This document shows positions 49,378 through 57,764 of a stretch of DNA of 64,000 nucleotides, one piece after another; position 1 is the first letter of the stretch, and each line of letters begins with the position of its first letter. A model generated the notes under the pieces. That model saw only the letters and a list, made by a program, of their open reading frames with translations. It searched no databases and was not told the origin of the DNA. Source of the DNA: Thiohalocapsa sp. (GTDB lineage Bacteria; Pseudomonadota; Gammaproteobacteria; Chromatiales; Chromatiaceae); assembly GCA_021736785.1 (NCBI GenBank), contig JAIPFF010000007.1, forward strand, positions 1 through 64,000, in the 5' to 3' direction. The position numbers and the translations under genes are program-made.

Positions 49378-49728
49378 CTAGGCGCGCTGGACGGGCTCGC
49401 TCCGGCCCGCGGCCGTCGGCGGCAGGATCGCCGGCGGGTTATCGAGCAGCTGGCGAAACAGATCCGGCTGCTGGTCATTGAACATCACGCCGATCCCGTC
49501 GTGGTTGCGGTGTACGACGATGGCCGGCACGCGCCAGGCATGTCCGAGGCGCGTGAATTCCAGCTCCACGTGGGTCCCGATCGGCAGCGTCAGCGCCCGC
49601 ACTTCGAGAAACATCCCGCCGACCGAGACCGCGCGGGCCCTTGCGCCTTGGAAACGGCGCTTGCGATAGCGGATGTAGACAGGCGTGTCGAGGTGCTGCC
49701 TCGTGGTGTAGCGCCGATCGGCCTTCAT
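49378..49728 (-). CDS. PilZ-domain protein
   Basis: 116 residues, essentially a lone PilZ domain. The arginine-rich start MKADRRYTTR corresponds to the RxxxR c-di-GMP motif and ARAVSVGGMFLEV to the second motif (D/N)xSxxG, with the acidic residue apparently replaced. The domain continues with GTHVELEFT and RVPAIVVHRNHDGIGVMF. Proteins of this kind act as c-di-GMP receptors for pili, flagella or exopolysaccharide. The altered second motif makes binding uncertain. Confidence 0.85.
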   Translation of the reverse strand: MKADRRYTTRQHLDTPVYIRYRKRRFQGARARAVSVGGMFLEVRALTLPIGTHVELEFTRLGHAWRVPAIVVHRNHDGIGVMFNDQQPDLFRQLLDNPPAILPPTAAGRSEPVQRA

Positions 49729-50113
49729 TGATGTTTCCCCCGGAGATATCTCAAGCTTCGCCGTATCTTATGTGTGCAAGTTGACAAGCGAATCTAACTT
49801 TGATGACGAAACCGTGACTATAAACACATTTTCGTGATTTATGCCAATCGACGCGGGGCTGCCTGCTTTGCGCCGCCCGGGTATCGAGGGCATCTCATTG
49901 TCCCGAGCATAGACCTCGGCGCGCGTCCCTTGCCGATGACTCCTTCTCAGAATCGGGTGTATCGCCCTCCCGACGCCTACCGGGGCCGCTGCCGGATGTG
50001 CTCGTTGCGTGACCCATCCCCGATCATACGCGGTTACGGCAACTCGACCCTGCTGTTGTCGGTGGTATGACCGGGGACGATACTGGGCGCTTCTCCAACC
50101 GAGGGCCGCTGAC
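49729..50113. other. Intergenic region between PilZ and CBS genes
   Basis: 385 bases holding the divergent promoters of the PilZ and CBS genes. The first 120 bases are AT-richer than the surroundings. Short frames exist on both strands but none resembles a known protein, and I see no clear operator. Confidence 0.5.
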
Positions 50114-50566
50114 GTGGATCTGCAAGATTTGATCGTTCCCACCGCCGTCGCGACGCCGGACATGACTGTCGCGGAGCTGTTTCGCGAGTGCGCGGCGAAG
50201 CAGGTGCCCGGTATCCCGTTCCGGGACGCCTGCGGTCGCATTACCGGCAAGGCGAGTATCCGCCATGTACTGAAGATGACCTGCATCCCCGACTATATGG
50301 TGAAACATGCCGCATTGCTCGGCGATACTCTGACGAGCCTCACAATACCGGCAGAGCAAGCACGCTATGTTCTGTCCTTGGAGGTGGCGCCCTTCGTGCT
50401 GGACGACTTGGCCGTGATCAGTCGCGGGGCAACCGTCGCGAAGGCGTTGGCCGTGATGGAGCGTCACGACACGACGTATCTTTTCGTGATCGACGGAAAC
50501 CACTATCACGGATGCATCTCCATTATGGGGATCGGCGAATCACTGATTCGCTATGCGGAAGGCTGA
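50114..50566 (+). CDS. CBS-domain protein paired with an ion transporter
   Basis: 150 residues from a GTG start with GAGGG 8 nt upstream. It contains two CBS-like motifs (LIVPTAVATPDMTVAELFREC ... GIPFRDACGRITGKASIRHV, and ISRGATVAKALAVMERHDTTYLFVIDGNHYHGCI). The first motif is somewhat degenerate. The transporter gene begins 2 nt after its stop, so the CBS protein probably senses a nucleotide and modulates the transporter. Partner and ligand are inferred from position only. Confidence 0.8.
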   Translation: MDLQDLIVPTAVATPDMTVAELFRECAAKQVPGIPFRDACGRITGKASIRHVLKMTCIPDYMVKHAALLGDTLTSLTIPAEQARYVLSLEVAPFVLDDLAVISRGATVAKALAVMERHDTTYLFVIDGNHYHGCISIMGIGESLIRYAEG

Positions 50567-50568
50567 GC

Positions 50569-51909
50569 ATGCACACGGAGACGGCAAATATGCTGCTGGC
50601 CGCCGGCATCCTCGTCGGCGCCTATGCGCTGATCTTCAGCGAGAAGGTCCACCGCACCATCGCTGCTTTGGGCGGCGCCGTGATCATGGTCATCGCCGGC
50701 GAGATCGCCGGCTTCTATCACCAAGAGGACGCGATCGCCTCCGTCGACGGGAATACCATGCTGCTGCTGCTGGGCATGATGTTGCTGGTGGCTTTGGTGC
50801 GTCCGACCGGGGGCTTCGAGTACTTGGCGATTCGTCTCGCCAAACTCTCCGCGGCGTCGCCTCGGCGGCTATTGGTCTACCTGGCATTGGCGGTGTCGGT
50901 GCTGTCGATGTTCCTCGACAACGTGACCACTGTCATCATCTTCGCGCCGCTGACGGTGCTGATTACGCGCATGCTGAATCTGAATCCGGCGCCGTACCTG
51001 ATCGCCGAGGCCATGTTGTCGAACATCGGCGGTGCATCGACGCTGGTGGGCGATCCGCCCAACATCATGATCGGCTCCGCCGCCGGGCTTGAGTTCAACG
51101 CCTTCCTGGTACATCTGCTGCCGGTGATCGTGCCGGTATGGCTGGTCACGGTCGGGTTGCTGCTGGTGCTGTTCCGCAAAGAACTGCAATACCCGCCGGG
51201 TGGGCGTGCGGAGGCGCGCGCCCTTGCGCTCGACCTCAACGAGAACAAGGCCATCAAGGATCCCGCCGTACTGCGGCAGGTGATGCTGGCGATGGCCATC
51301 GTGATCGGGCTCTTTTTCGTGCACCACCATTTGCACCTGTATCCCGCTTTCGTCGCCTTCATCGGGCTGGTGATTGCGCTGGCGCTGGTGCGCCCCGACC
51401 CCGAGCACCTGCTGAAGCAGGCCGAGTGGCCGGTGCTGTTGTTCTTCGCGGCCCTGTTCGTGCTGGTGGGCGGTGTCGAGGCCTCGGGCCTGCTCGACGT
51501 GATCGGAGAAGGATTGGCCGGCATGGCTGCCGATCCCGGCCGCATGTTGATGACGGCGCTGGCGCTGATGTGGATCGCGGCGCTGGTGTCGGCCGTGGTC
51601 GACAACATTCCCTTCACGGTGACGATGATTCCCATCGTCGCCGGTCTCCAGGTGAAGGGCCTGCCGGTTGAGCCGCTTTGGTGGGCGCTGGCCATCGGCG
51701 TCGGGCTCGGCGGCAACGGCACGCATATCGGCGCGACCGCCAACATTATCTGCGTTGCCGAAGCGGAACGCTCCGGCGTGCCGGGTGCGCGTATCACGCC
51801 CATGGGCTGGCTGCGTGTGGGCTTGCCCGCGATGCTGCTTAGTCTCGTCGCCGCGAGCGCTGTCTACGCGCTGCTCTATGAATGGTTGTTCGCCACGGCG
51901 CCCCTATGA
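50569..51909 (+). CDS. Ion transporter superfamily permease (ArsB/NhaD/SLC13-like)
   Basis: 446 residues with about 11-12 membrane helices. The two halves each show the family hairpin motif: SMFLDNVTTVIIFAPLTVL with SNIGGASTLVGDPPNIMIG, and VVDNIPFTVTMIPIV with GGNGTHIGATANI. These patterns are typical of the ArsB/NhaD-type branch that moves anions or exchanges Na+ and H+. It forms an operon with the CBS protein upstream. The substrate cannot be decided from the sequence. Confidence 0.9.
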   Translation: MHTETANMLLAAGILVGAYALIFSEKVHRTIAALGGAVIMVIAGEIAGFYHQEDAIASVDGNTMLLLLGMMLLVALVRPTGGFEYLAIRLAKLSAASPRRLLVYLALAVSVLSMFLDNVTTVIIFAPLTVLITRMLNLNPAPYLIAEAMLSNIGGASTLVGDPPNIMIGSAAGLEFNAFLVHLLPVIVPVWLVTVGLLLVLFRKELQYPPGGRAEARALALDLNENKAIKDPAVLRQVMLAMAIVIGLFFVHHHLHLYPAFVAFIGLVIALALVRPDPEHLLKQAEWPVLLFFAALFVLVGGVEASGLLDVIGEGLAGMAADPGRMLMTALALMWIAALVSAVVDNIPFTVTMIPIVAGLQVKGLPVEPLWWALAIGVGLGGNGTHIGATANIICVAEAERSGVPGARITPMGWLRVGLPAMLLSLVAASAVYALLYEWLFATAPL

Positions 51910-52287
51910 ACGCGCCGCATGCAAGCGCGGCGGGCGGCGTCTTGCGCGATCGGCAGGGTATAGCCAATCGTGTCGACGAACGTTAGAGTCCCATAGAAAT
52001 TTGGTTGGGTAAGTGTCGAGCGATGTATGTATGTCAATAGCATATGGCTGATATATATAAATATTTTTTGGAAGCTCCGTTGGCTTCGCGGTGCCTGCGT
52101 CGGCATACGGCCGACATTTGGAATGCCGGCTTTGTCTCTCTCGGGAAGGCGTCGTGTAGTCCTTTGGCGGGTATTGCGAAACCAATAGCACCGATGATTA
52201 TTCGAGATCATCGATTCGCTGCCTATGGAAGCCCTTTTACAACGTTGTGCCGTTTCGGCAGCGGCCGTACAACAGTGAGGTCGTAGC
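51910..52287. other. AT-rich intergenic region before the first PilU-like gene
   Basis: 378 bases. The stretch around 52025-52075 is strikingly AT-rich for this genome (GATATATATAAATATTTTTT) and probably holds a promoter. The part near 52080-52140 contains GCCGACATTTGGAATGCCGGC, a small interrupted repeat. No gene is supported. Confidence 0.5.
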
Positions 52288-53532
52288 GTGGATCGCCAAC
52301 AAGCAGCCAAATTCGTCCTGGAATGTCTGCGGACCATGGTTGCGCATAACGGGTCGGATCTCTTCCTGTCGGCAGAGTTTCCCCCGGCCTGCAAAATCGA
52401 CGGTTCGTTGACACCGTTGAACGATCGTCCGCTGACCGCCGAAGAGACCAATATCCTGGTTCGCTCGATTATGAACGATCGGCAGATCAGGGAGTTCGAC
52501 GCAAAGAACGAGTGCAACTTCGCCATCACGCCCCAAGGCATCGGGCGCTTCCGCGTCAATACCTTCGTCCAGCAGGGACGCTCCGGGGCGGTGCTGCGCA
52601 CCATTCCGTCGGAAATTCCCACTGTCGCGCAGTTGCGCTTACCGGAAATCCTGAACGAAATCGGAATGACCAAGCGCGGCCTGGTGCTCTTCGTCGGCGG
52701 CACCGGGTCCGGTAAATCCACGTCGTTGGCGGCGATGATCGGCTACCGCAACGAGCATTCCCGCGGCCATATCGTGACCATCGAAGACCCGGTGGAGTTC
52801 GTACACTCGCACAAGCATTGTCTGATTACCCAGCGTGAGGTCGGCACCGATACCGAATCCTGGGAAAGCGCGCTGGTCAACGCCCTGCGCCAAGCGCCCG
52901 ACGTGATTTTGATCGGCGAGATCCGCAATCGCGAGACCATGGAGCACGCGATCAACTTCTCCGAAACGGGCCATCTGTGTCTCTCGACGCTGCACGCGAA
53001 CAGCGCCAATCAGGCTCTGGATCGGATCATCAACCTGTTCCCGGAGGAGCGCAGGCCGCAACTATTGATGGACCTGTCGCTCAACCTCAAGGCGGTTGTT
53101 TCGCAACGGCTGCTGCCGAAGGTCGGCGGCGGACGCGTCGCGGCTGTCGAGATCATGATCAATACTCCGCTGATCGCCGATCACATCTTCAAGGGTAAAG
53201 TCGGCGAGATGAAGGCCATCATCAAGCGCTCGGCGGAGCAGGGCATGCAGACCTTCGACTCCGCGCTGTTCGATCTCTACGAGGAGGGGCTGATCTCCTA
53301 CGAGGATGCGCTGCGCAGTGCGGACTCGATGAACGAGCTTCGTTTGCGCATCAAGCTCGAGAGCCGAGGGTCGCGTGGCGGCGGCAAGCTCAGCAGCGGC
53401 GGCTTGAAGATCGCGAATGACGAGGATGACGACGAGCCCATCGTCTTCGGTGGCGGCGCCGATACCGAGGGCCGCGAGCGCCCCGCCCCGTCCGGCGAGC
53501 AGTCCGGCGGTGGCGAGTCGGGCTCCCGGTGA
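52288..53532 (+). CDS. pilU: PilU-type type IV pilus retraction ATPase
   Basis: 414 residues, GTG start preceded by GTGAGG. It has the PilT/PilU N-terminal PAS-like part (NGSDLFLSAEFPPACKIDG), Walker A GGTGSGKSTS, the Asp box VTIEDPVEF, Walker B RQAPDVILIGEIRNRETM and the His box TGHLCLSTLHAN. MIGYRN, TQREVGTDTESW and QALDRIINLFPEERR are closer to PilU than PilT. A C-terminal tail of about 50 residues rich in Gly, Asp and Ser (DEDDDEPIVFGGG) is extra. The enzyme assists pilus retraction in twitching motility. Confidence 0.9.
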   Translation: MDRQQAAKFVLECLRTMVAHNGSDLFLSAEFPPACKIDGSLTPLNDRPLTAEETNILVRSIMNDRQIREFDAKNECNFAITPQGIGRFRVNTFVQQGRSGAVLRTIPSEIPTVAQLRLPEILNEIGMTKRGLVLFVGGTGSGKSTSLAAMIGYRNEHSRGHIVTIEDPVEFVHSHKHCLITQREVGTDTESWESALVNALRQAPDVILIGEIRNRETMEHAINFSETGHLCLSTLHANSANQALDRIINLFPEERRPQLLMDLSLNLKAVVSQRLLPKVGGGRVAAVEIMINTPLIADHIFKGKVGEMKAIIKRSAEQGMQTFDSALFDLYEEGLISYEDALRSADSMNELRLRIKLESRGSRGGGKLSSGGLKIANDEDDDEPIVFGGGADTEGRERPAPSGEQSGGGESGSR

Positions 53533-53697
53533 AGAGTGAGCGTGGACCCGTGCGGGCGGCGACATCCGTGCCGATGCTTGGCGAAGACGGCCTGACGCCC
53601 GGTATCGCTGCGCGATGCAGGGCACTGCAACCGCCGTGGCGCGAAGTCGCTTCCTGTCCGTCGGCACGGCATCCGTTATGGTCCTTTGCCGGTCATC

Positions 53698-53730
53698 GTC
53701 TATCCACGGCCCTATAGTCTATCCACGGCC
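53698..53730. repeat. 14-bp direct repeat upstream of the second PilU-like gene
   Basis: GTCTATCCACGGCC occurs at 53698-53711 and 53717-53730, 19 bp apart, 33 bp before the next start codon. It could be a regulatory site or a simple duplication. Confidence 0.6.
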
Positions 53731-53762
53731 TCGTTCGACACACTACACAATCGGGTTGCGCG

Positions 53763-54821
53763 GTGATGCATTTAACGCCCTATCTCGACATGATGGCGCG
53801 CAGAGGCGCGTCGGATCTGTTCATCACGGCCGGCTCCAAGGTCAGGATCAAGATCGACGGCCACTTGCACGACATCGGCGATACCATCTATTCGGCACCC
53901 ATGTGCCGCGAGGCGGTCTACTCCGTGTTGAAGGAAGAGCAGATCGCCGAGTTCGAGGAAAAGCGCGAACTGGATCTGGGCATCAGCATTGCCGGGCTGG
54001 GGCGTTTCCGGGTCAATGTCTTCCATCAGCGCGGCACCGCCAGCATGGTGGTGCGCTATCTGGCCAATCAGATCCCGAGCCTGGACGACTTGGGCATGCC
54101 GCAGGTGCTGAAGTCGCTGGTGATGCATAAGCGCGGCATTATGCTGATGGTCGGCTCCACCGGCTGCGGCAAGTCGACGACGCTGGCCGCGATGATCGAC
54201 TACCGCAACAAGAACAGCAGCGGCCATATCCTCACCATCGAGGACCCGGTCGAGTTTCTGCATCCGCACCAGGGCTGCATCGTCAATCAGCGCGAGCTCG
54301 GCAGCGATACGTTCTCCTATCGTGCGGCGCTGAAAAGCGCCCTGCGCGAGGCGCCGGACGTGATCCAGATCGGCGAGGTCCGCGACCGCGAAACCATGGA
54401 GGCGGTCATCGAGCTGTCCGGCACGGGCCATCTCGCCATTTCCACGCTGCATGCCAACAATGCCTATCAGGCGCTCGAGCGCGTCGTCGACCTGTTCCCG
54501 CAGGATCTGCACAAGACGCTGTTGATGGATCTGTCGTTGAACATGCGCGCGATCATCTCCCAGCGGCTGGTGCGCACCGTCGACGGCAAGCGCACCGCGG
54601 CGATCGAGATTCTGGTCAACACACCGCACATCGCCGATCTCATCCGCGACGGACGCATCGGCGAGGTGCGCGATGCGATGGCCGCCAGCGATCAGGAGGG
54701 CATGATCACCTTCGACAAGGCGTTGCTTGCGCTCTACCGTTCCAAGCGTGTCTCGCTGGAAGAGTGCCTGGCCAACGCCGACTCGGCCGCCAACCTGGAA
54801 GCGAAAATCAACTTCGGCTAG
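53763..54821 (+). CDS. Second PilT/PilU-type retraction ATPase
   Basis: 352 residues with a start at GTG (53763) or the following ATG. The same ordered motifs are present: SDLFITAGSKVRIKIDG, Walker A GSTGCGKSTT, ILTIEDPVEFLHPHQGCIVNQRELG, Walker B REAPDVIQIGEVRDRETM and TGHLAISTLHANN. It is nearly as PilU-like as its upstream neighbour but lacks the acidic tail. Two adjacent PilU-like paralogues suggest accessory motors working with a PilT encoded elsewhere. The 230-nt gap contains the 14-bp repeats. Confidence 0.9.
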   Translation: MMHLTPYLDMMARRGASDLFITAGSKVRIKIDGHLHDIGDTIYSAPMCREAVYSVLKEEQIAEFEEKRELDLGISIAGLGRFRVNVFHQRGTASMVVRYLANQIPSLDDLGMPQVLKSLVMHKRGIMLMVGSTGCGKSTTLAAMIDYRNKNSSGHILTIEDPVEFLHPHQGCIVNQRELGSDTFSYRAALKSALREAPDVIQIGEVRDRETMEAVIELSGTGHLAISTLHANNAYQALERVVDLFPQDLHKTLLMDLSLNMRAIISQRLVRTVDGKRTAAIEILVNTPHIADLIRDGRIGEVRDAMAASDQEGMITFDKALLALYRSKRVSLEECLANADSAANLEAKINFG

Positions 54822-54990
54822 CCCGCGGCCCTACCGGGGGACGCGAGTCCGGCTCCTGTATCGGCGCCGCGCATTCGACTGCGCCGCATCGCGTTCGCGC
54901 AACCACGCGCGATGCCGGGGACTGACGGCAGCGCTTCGCGCGTGAGCGAGTAGACTACGCAGTAAGGCTCACCGAGAACCGGAGGTTGCC

Positions 54991-55305
54991 ATGCTCGTTA
55001 CCTTCAGGACACCGGCCTATGCCGACATCACGATGTTCGGCGACGTGGCCAAAGCGCTGATCCCTATGATGGGGCACAGCGGCAGCATCCCCGGCGCGAT
55101 TCTGGCCGAGGACGTACCGGCGGCCCTCGAGCGCCTGCGCGCGGCGGTTGCCTCGAATCCGGACGCTCCGCTCGATCCCCGACGCGACGACGATGACGAT
55201 GAACGCCGCGGACAGAGCGTCAGCCTTGCGCATCGGGCTCTGCCGCTGATCGAGCTGCTGGAGGCCGCCGCCAGGGACGAAAAGCATGTGATGTGGGACA
55301 GTTGA
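54991..55305 (+). CDS. DUF1840 family protein
   Basis: 104 residues: MLVTFRTPAYADITMFGDVAKALIPMMGHS at the start is the conserved DUF1840 signature, followed by GSIPGAILAEDVPAALERL, a charged linker (RRDDDDDERR) and VSLAHRALPLIELLEAA. It is soluble and small. The function of the family is unknown. The ATG at 54991 follows CCGGAGG with good spacing. Confidence 0.85.
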   Translation: MLVTFRTPAYADITMFGDVAKALIPMMGHSGSIPGAILAEDVPAALERLRAAVASNPDAPLDPRRDDDDDERRGQSVSLAHRALPLIELLEAAARDEKHVMWDS

Positions 55306-55580
55306 CGGCGGCCGGCGGCGTTCGCGCGGCGGGCGAACAAGAGCTGCACAAGCTCAAGACAGCCTGATAGCTCGAGGACGAGCGCGCATCGAGCAGCACG
55401 GCGCGCAACGCGGGCGGAGACACCCAAGGCGACCTCTCGGGGCGGTTTCCTTCGACGCATCACCGAGCGCCCGGATGTCTGCGGCGGCCAGCCAATCCCC
55501 CGAGGCTTTCGGAGTCTCCGTCGAAATCGCCGCGAGCTTGCTTGCCCGCGGCCCCTAATTCAGTCAGGAGTGTGTGTCTA
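55306..55580. other. Intergenic region before the MNT gene
   Basis: About 275 bases without a recognisable gene. GGAG immediately before 55571 serves the MNT gene. No operator palindrome was found. Confidence 0.4.
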
Positions 55581-55919
55581 GTGATGAGGCTGCACCCCGG
55601 CTCCAGCGGCGATGGAACTGCCGAGACCAAGCACGACCTGATTCGCATCATCGAATCGAATGAAGCGTCCCTGCAAAAGCTTGGGGTTTGCCGGCTCGGA
55701 TTGTTCGGCTCTTTTGTTCGAGGCGAGCAGGGCGACGACAGCGATGTCGATCTCTCTGTCGAATTCGCCCCGGGGCAGGCGACGTTCGATCACTTCATGG
55801 GCCTCGCATTCCTTTGCGAAGACCTGCTCGGCCGCCGCGTCGAGATCGTTACACCGAATAGCCTAAGCCCCCACCTCGGCCCTTCGATTTTGCGCGATGT
55901 CGAGTTCGTCCTTGGATGA
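55581..55919 (+). CDS. mntA: MNT-type nucleotidyltransferase antitoxin
   Basis: About 112 residues, starting at GTG 55581 (10 nt after CAGGAG) or ATG 55584. It has the minimal nucleotidyltransferase pattern GLFGSFVRGEQGDDSDVDLSVEF, where GSxxRG and the DxD pair bind nucleotide and metal, followed by LAFLCEDLLGRRVEIVTPN. In MNT/HEPN (type VII) modules this enzyme modifies the HEPN toxin with AMP and so silences it. The HEPN gene overlaps its end by 23 nt. Confidence 0.88.
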   Translation: MMRLHPGSSGDGTAETKHDLIRIIESNEASLQKLGVCRLGLFGSFVRGEQGDDSDVDLSVEFAPGQATFDHFMGLAFLCEDLLGRRVEIVTPNSLSPHLGPSILRDVEFVLG

Positions 55920-56273
55920 GATCGCATACGTCAGGCATATGCTTGACGAGGCCCGCTATCTGGAAGGTGCCAGTGCCGGCTCGATCGTGCAGAGTTTCTG
56001 AGTGACCCTACTCTGCAGCGCGCGTTCGTGCGGAGTCTCGAGATTATCGGCGAGGCCGCCAAGCATCTGTCCACGGCGTTTCGAGATAGGCATTCTGAGG
56101 TTCCATGGCGTGCTATGGCTGGAATGCGAGACCGGATGATGCACAATTACCTCGGCGTAGACTACGAGATCGTCTGGGATGCCGTGGCCCACAAGATTCC
56201 TGGTCTAAGACTTGAGCTCGAACGGATCATTGCGTTGGAACTCCGTTCACAACCCGATCCTGGAGATACGTAG
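55897..56273 (+). pseudogene. hepT: HEPN-type toxin gene, frameshifted
   Basis: The frame opens at 55897 (MSSSSLDEIAYVRHMLDEAR, then YLEGASAGSIVQSF) and stops at a TGA at 55999-56001. The continuation lies in the next frame (LSDPTLQRAFVRSLEIIGEA ... VPWRAMAGMRDRMMHNYLG), so one base appears to be missing near 55996. The catalytic RX4HXY motif is intact in the second part (RDRMMHNY). Either the toxin has been inactivated, which would leave mntA without purpose, or the frameshift is a sequencing error. Confidence 0.85.
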
Positions 56274-56351
56274 TGAGTCCGGCATCAACGGTTTGCCGGG
56301 ACCTGAACCGTACGGAATAAATTCCCCGGGCCACGTCGGCGCCGATCATCA

Positions 56352-56630
56352 TCAGCGCACCGTGTAACCGAACAGGGCCAGCGCCGATGGCCGACTGCCG
56401 CTGCCAATGCCGGGCTTGCCCCGCAAGCGGAGCAAGACCCACAGCATCAGCGCGCCGGAAATCAATCGAATCGAGGTGAAGCTCGCTGAGTCGATCGCCG
56501 TATCGCGCAGCGCCGCACGGCACAGCCAAGAGTTCGCCGCGAGCGGCAGCATCGCGCAGGCCGTGAGGGCAATCAGTCGGGCTTGTTCATCGGGGCGGCA
56601 CTGGTTGGTTCGGGCGTGCAACTCGCGCAC
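56352..56630 (-). pseudogene. EamA-family transporter fragment
   Basis: 92 codons with the start of a drug/metabolite transporter: LTACAMLPLAANSWLCRAAL, SFTSIRLISGALMLWVLL, then SALALFGYT. A full EamA protein has ten helices and about 290 residues; only two helices are left before the stop at 56352. The fragment begins 7 nt past the end of the SGNH gene, on the same strand. No further EamA sequence was seen in 56274-56351. Confidence 0.7.
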
Positions 56631-56636
56631 TCTCGA

Positions 56637-57764
56637 TCATCGCTGCTCGCTTATCCAGTCCGCAATTCGGCCGGCGATCAACCGATTGCCGACGGGGGAG
56701 ACATGGGCGCGCATGAACAGGCGTCCTACCGTCCAGGGCTTTTCCTTGTCCACATGCGCTGCGAACAGTGACACGAATTCGAGGCAGTGCAGTCCGGCAG
56801 CGCCGCAGTGCTGCATGATGATTTCGAGGTCATCCGCCCGGCGTCCGCTGCGCAGAAAAGCCTTGACGTCTTCCCGCTGAGGCATGACGAGAATCAGCGG
56901 CGTCGCCCCTTGTCGGCGAGCCTCGGCGGCGAAGCGCTCGAATAAAGCAAACATGAGCTGCCGTGGTTCCTGCTGACGCCAGAGGGCTTCCCAAGGGCGG
57001 GGGTTGACATCGTCCACAGGCGCGGCGACTTTCCCGAGCAGCGTCTCCTTCCACATGCGCTTATTCAGCAAGATTGCACTATACGGAAAGCGAAGCTCCG
57101 GATAGTTGTCCCGGTTATACCACCAGTCATTCGTGCCGATCGCGCGCAGGAATTGGTTGTCGCCGAGTCGCGGCAACTGCTCCAAGTCTTGGACTGGATT
57201 GTCCTGCAGCTTGAGCGCTCCATCCTGGAGCAAGAATCGCGGCTTACTGAGTCGAAGTTGGGTTTCCGGATAATAGAAAGGGCGATAGACGTTGACGGTG
57301 CGGTTGATATTCTCCGTGATCAGTCCTAGCGTGACGAAGGGCGTCCGGTGTCGGGAGAACTCGTTGTTAAAGCGAAGATATGATTGGCCCGTGCCGAATC
57401 CGCCTACGCCGAAGTTTAAGACGTCCGCACCTAGGCTTCGGGACAGGTAGGCTTGCCAGGTCTCGTCGTCGCCGACCTCGTCGCAGTGTGTATAGGAATC
57501 ACCATAGGTGGAGATAAGCGCGTTGCCGTGAATTCGCGGCAGCGGGCGTTCTCCGTAAGGTGTGTCGTAATGGTTGCTCCATCCGAGCACTTGATCGTAC
57601 TTCTGTTGCGCCTGCCCGAGTGCGGCAGCTTCCAATCGATAGAGATCGACATCGTGAAACGTGAAGCGATCTCGAAAAACTGTGAAGAAGCCGAAAGACA
57701 GTACCTCGGTGATAGCGAAGACAAGTACGACGAGAACGCCGTAAAAAAACAACTTTTTCTTCAT
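56637..57764 (-). CDS. Membrane-anchored SGNH/GDSL-like protein
   Basis: 375 residues. An N-terminal helix (LFFYGVLVVLVFAITEVLSF) anchors a domain with the SGNH block I STYGDSYTHCDEV, where the Ser of GDS is the likely nucleophile, block II-like LNFGVGGFGTGQSYLRF and a late His in RAHVSPVGNRLIAGRI. It resembles acyl-transfer or esterase proteins that act on polysaccharides rather than lipases. It overlaps the PIG-L deacetylase gene by 4 nt, so the two are translated together and may modify the same glycan. GC content is lower than in the neighbours, which may mean transfer. Confidence 0.75.
   Translation of the reverse strand: MKKKLFFYGVLVVLVFAITEVLSFGFFTVFRDRFTFHDVDLYRLEAAALGQAQQKYDQVLGWSNHYDTPYGERPLPRIHGNALISTYGDSYTHCDEVGDDETWQAYLSRSLGADVLNFGVGGFGTGQSYLRFNNEFSRHRTPFVTLGLITENINRTVNVYRPFYYPETQLRLSKPRFLLQDGALKLQDNPVQDLEQLPRLGDNQFLRAIGTNDWWYNRDNYPELRFPYSAILLNKRMWKETLLGKVAAPVDDVNPRPWEALWRQQEPRQLMFALFERFAAEARRQGATPLILVMPQREDVKAFLRSGRRADDLEIIMQHCGAAGLHCLEFVSLFAAHVDKEKPWTVGRLFMRAHVSPVGNRLIAGRIADWISEQR

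Noticed and set aside
49768-50286. Minus-strand frame of about 170 codons upstream of the PilZ gene
   Set aside because: It overlaps the CBS gene, has no domain pattern and no ribosome-binding site.
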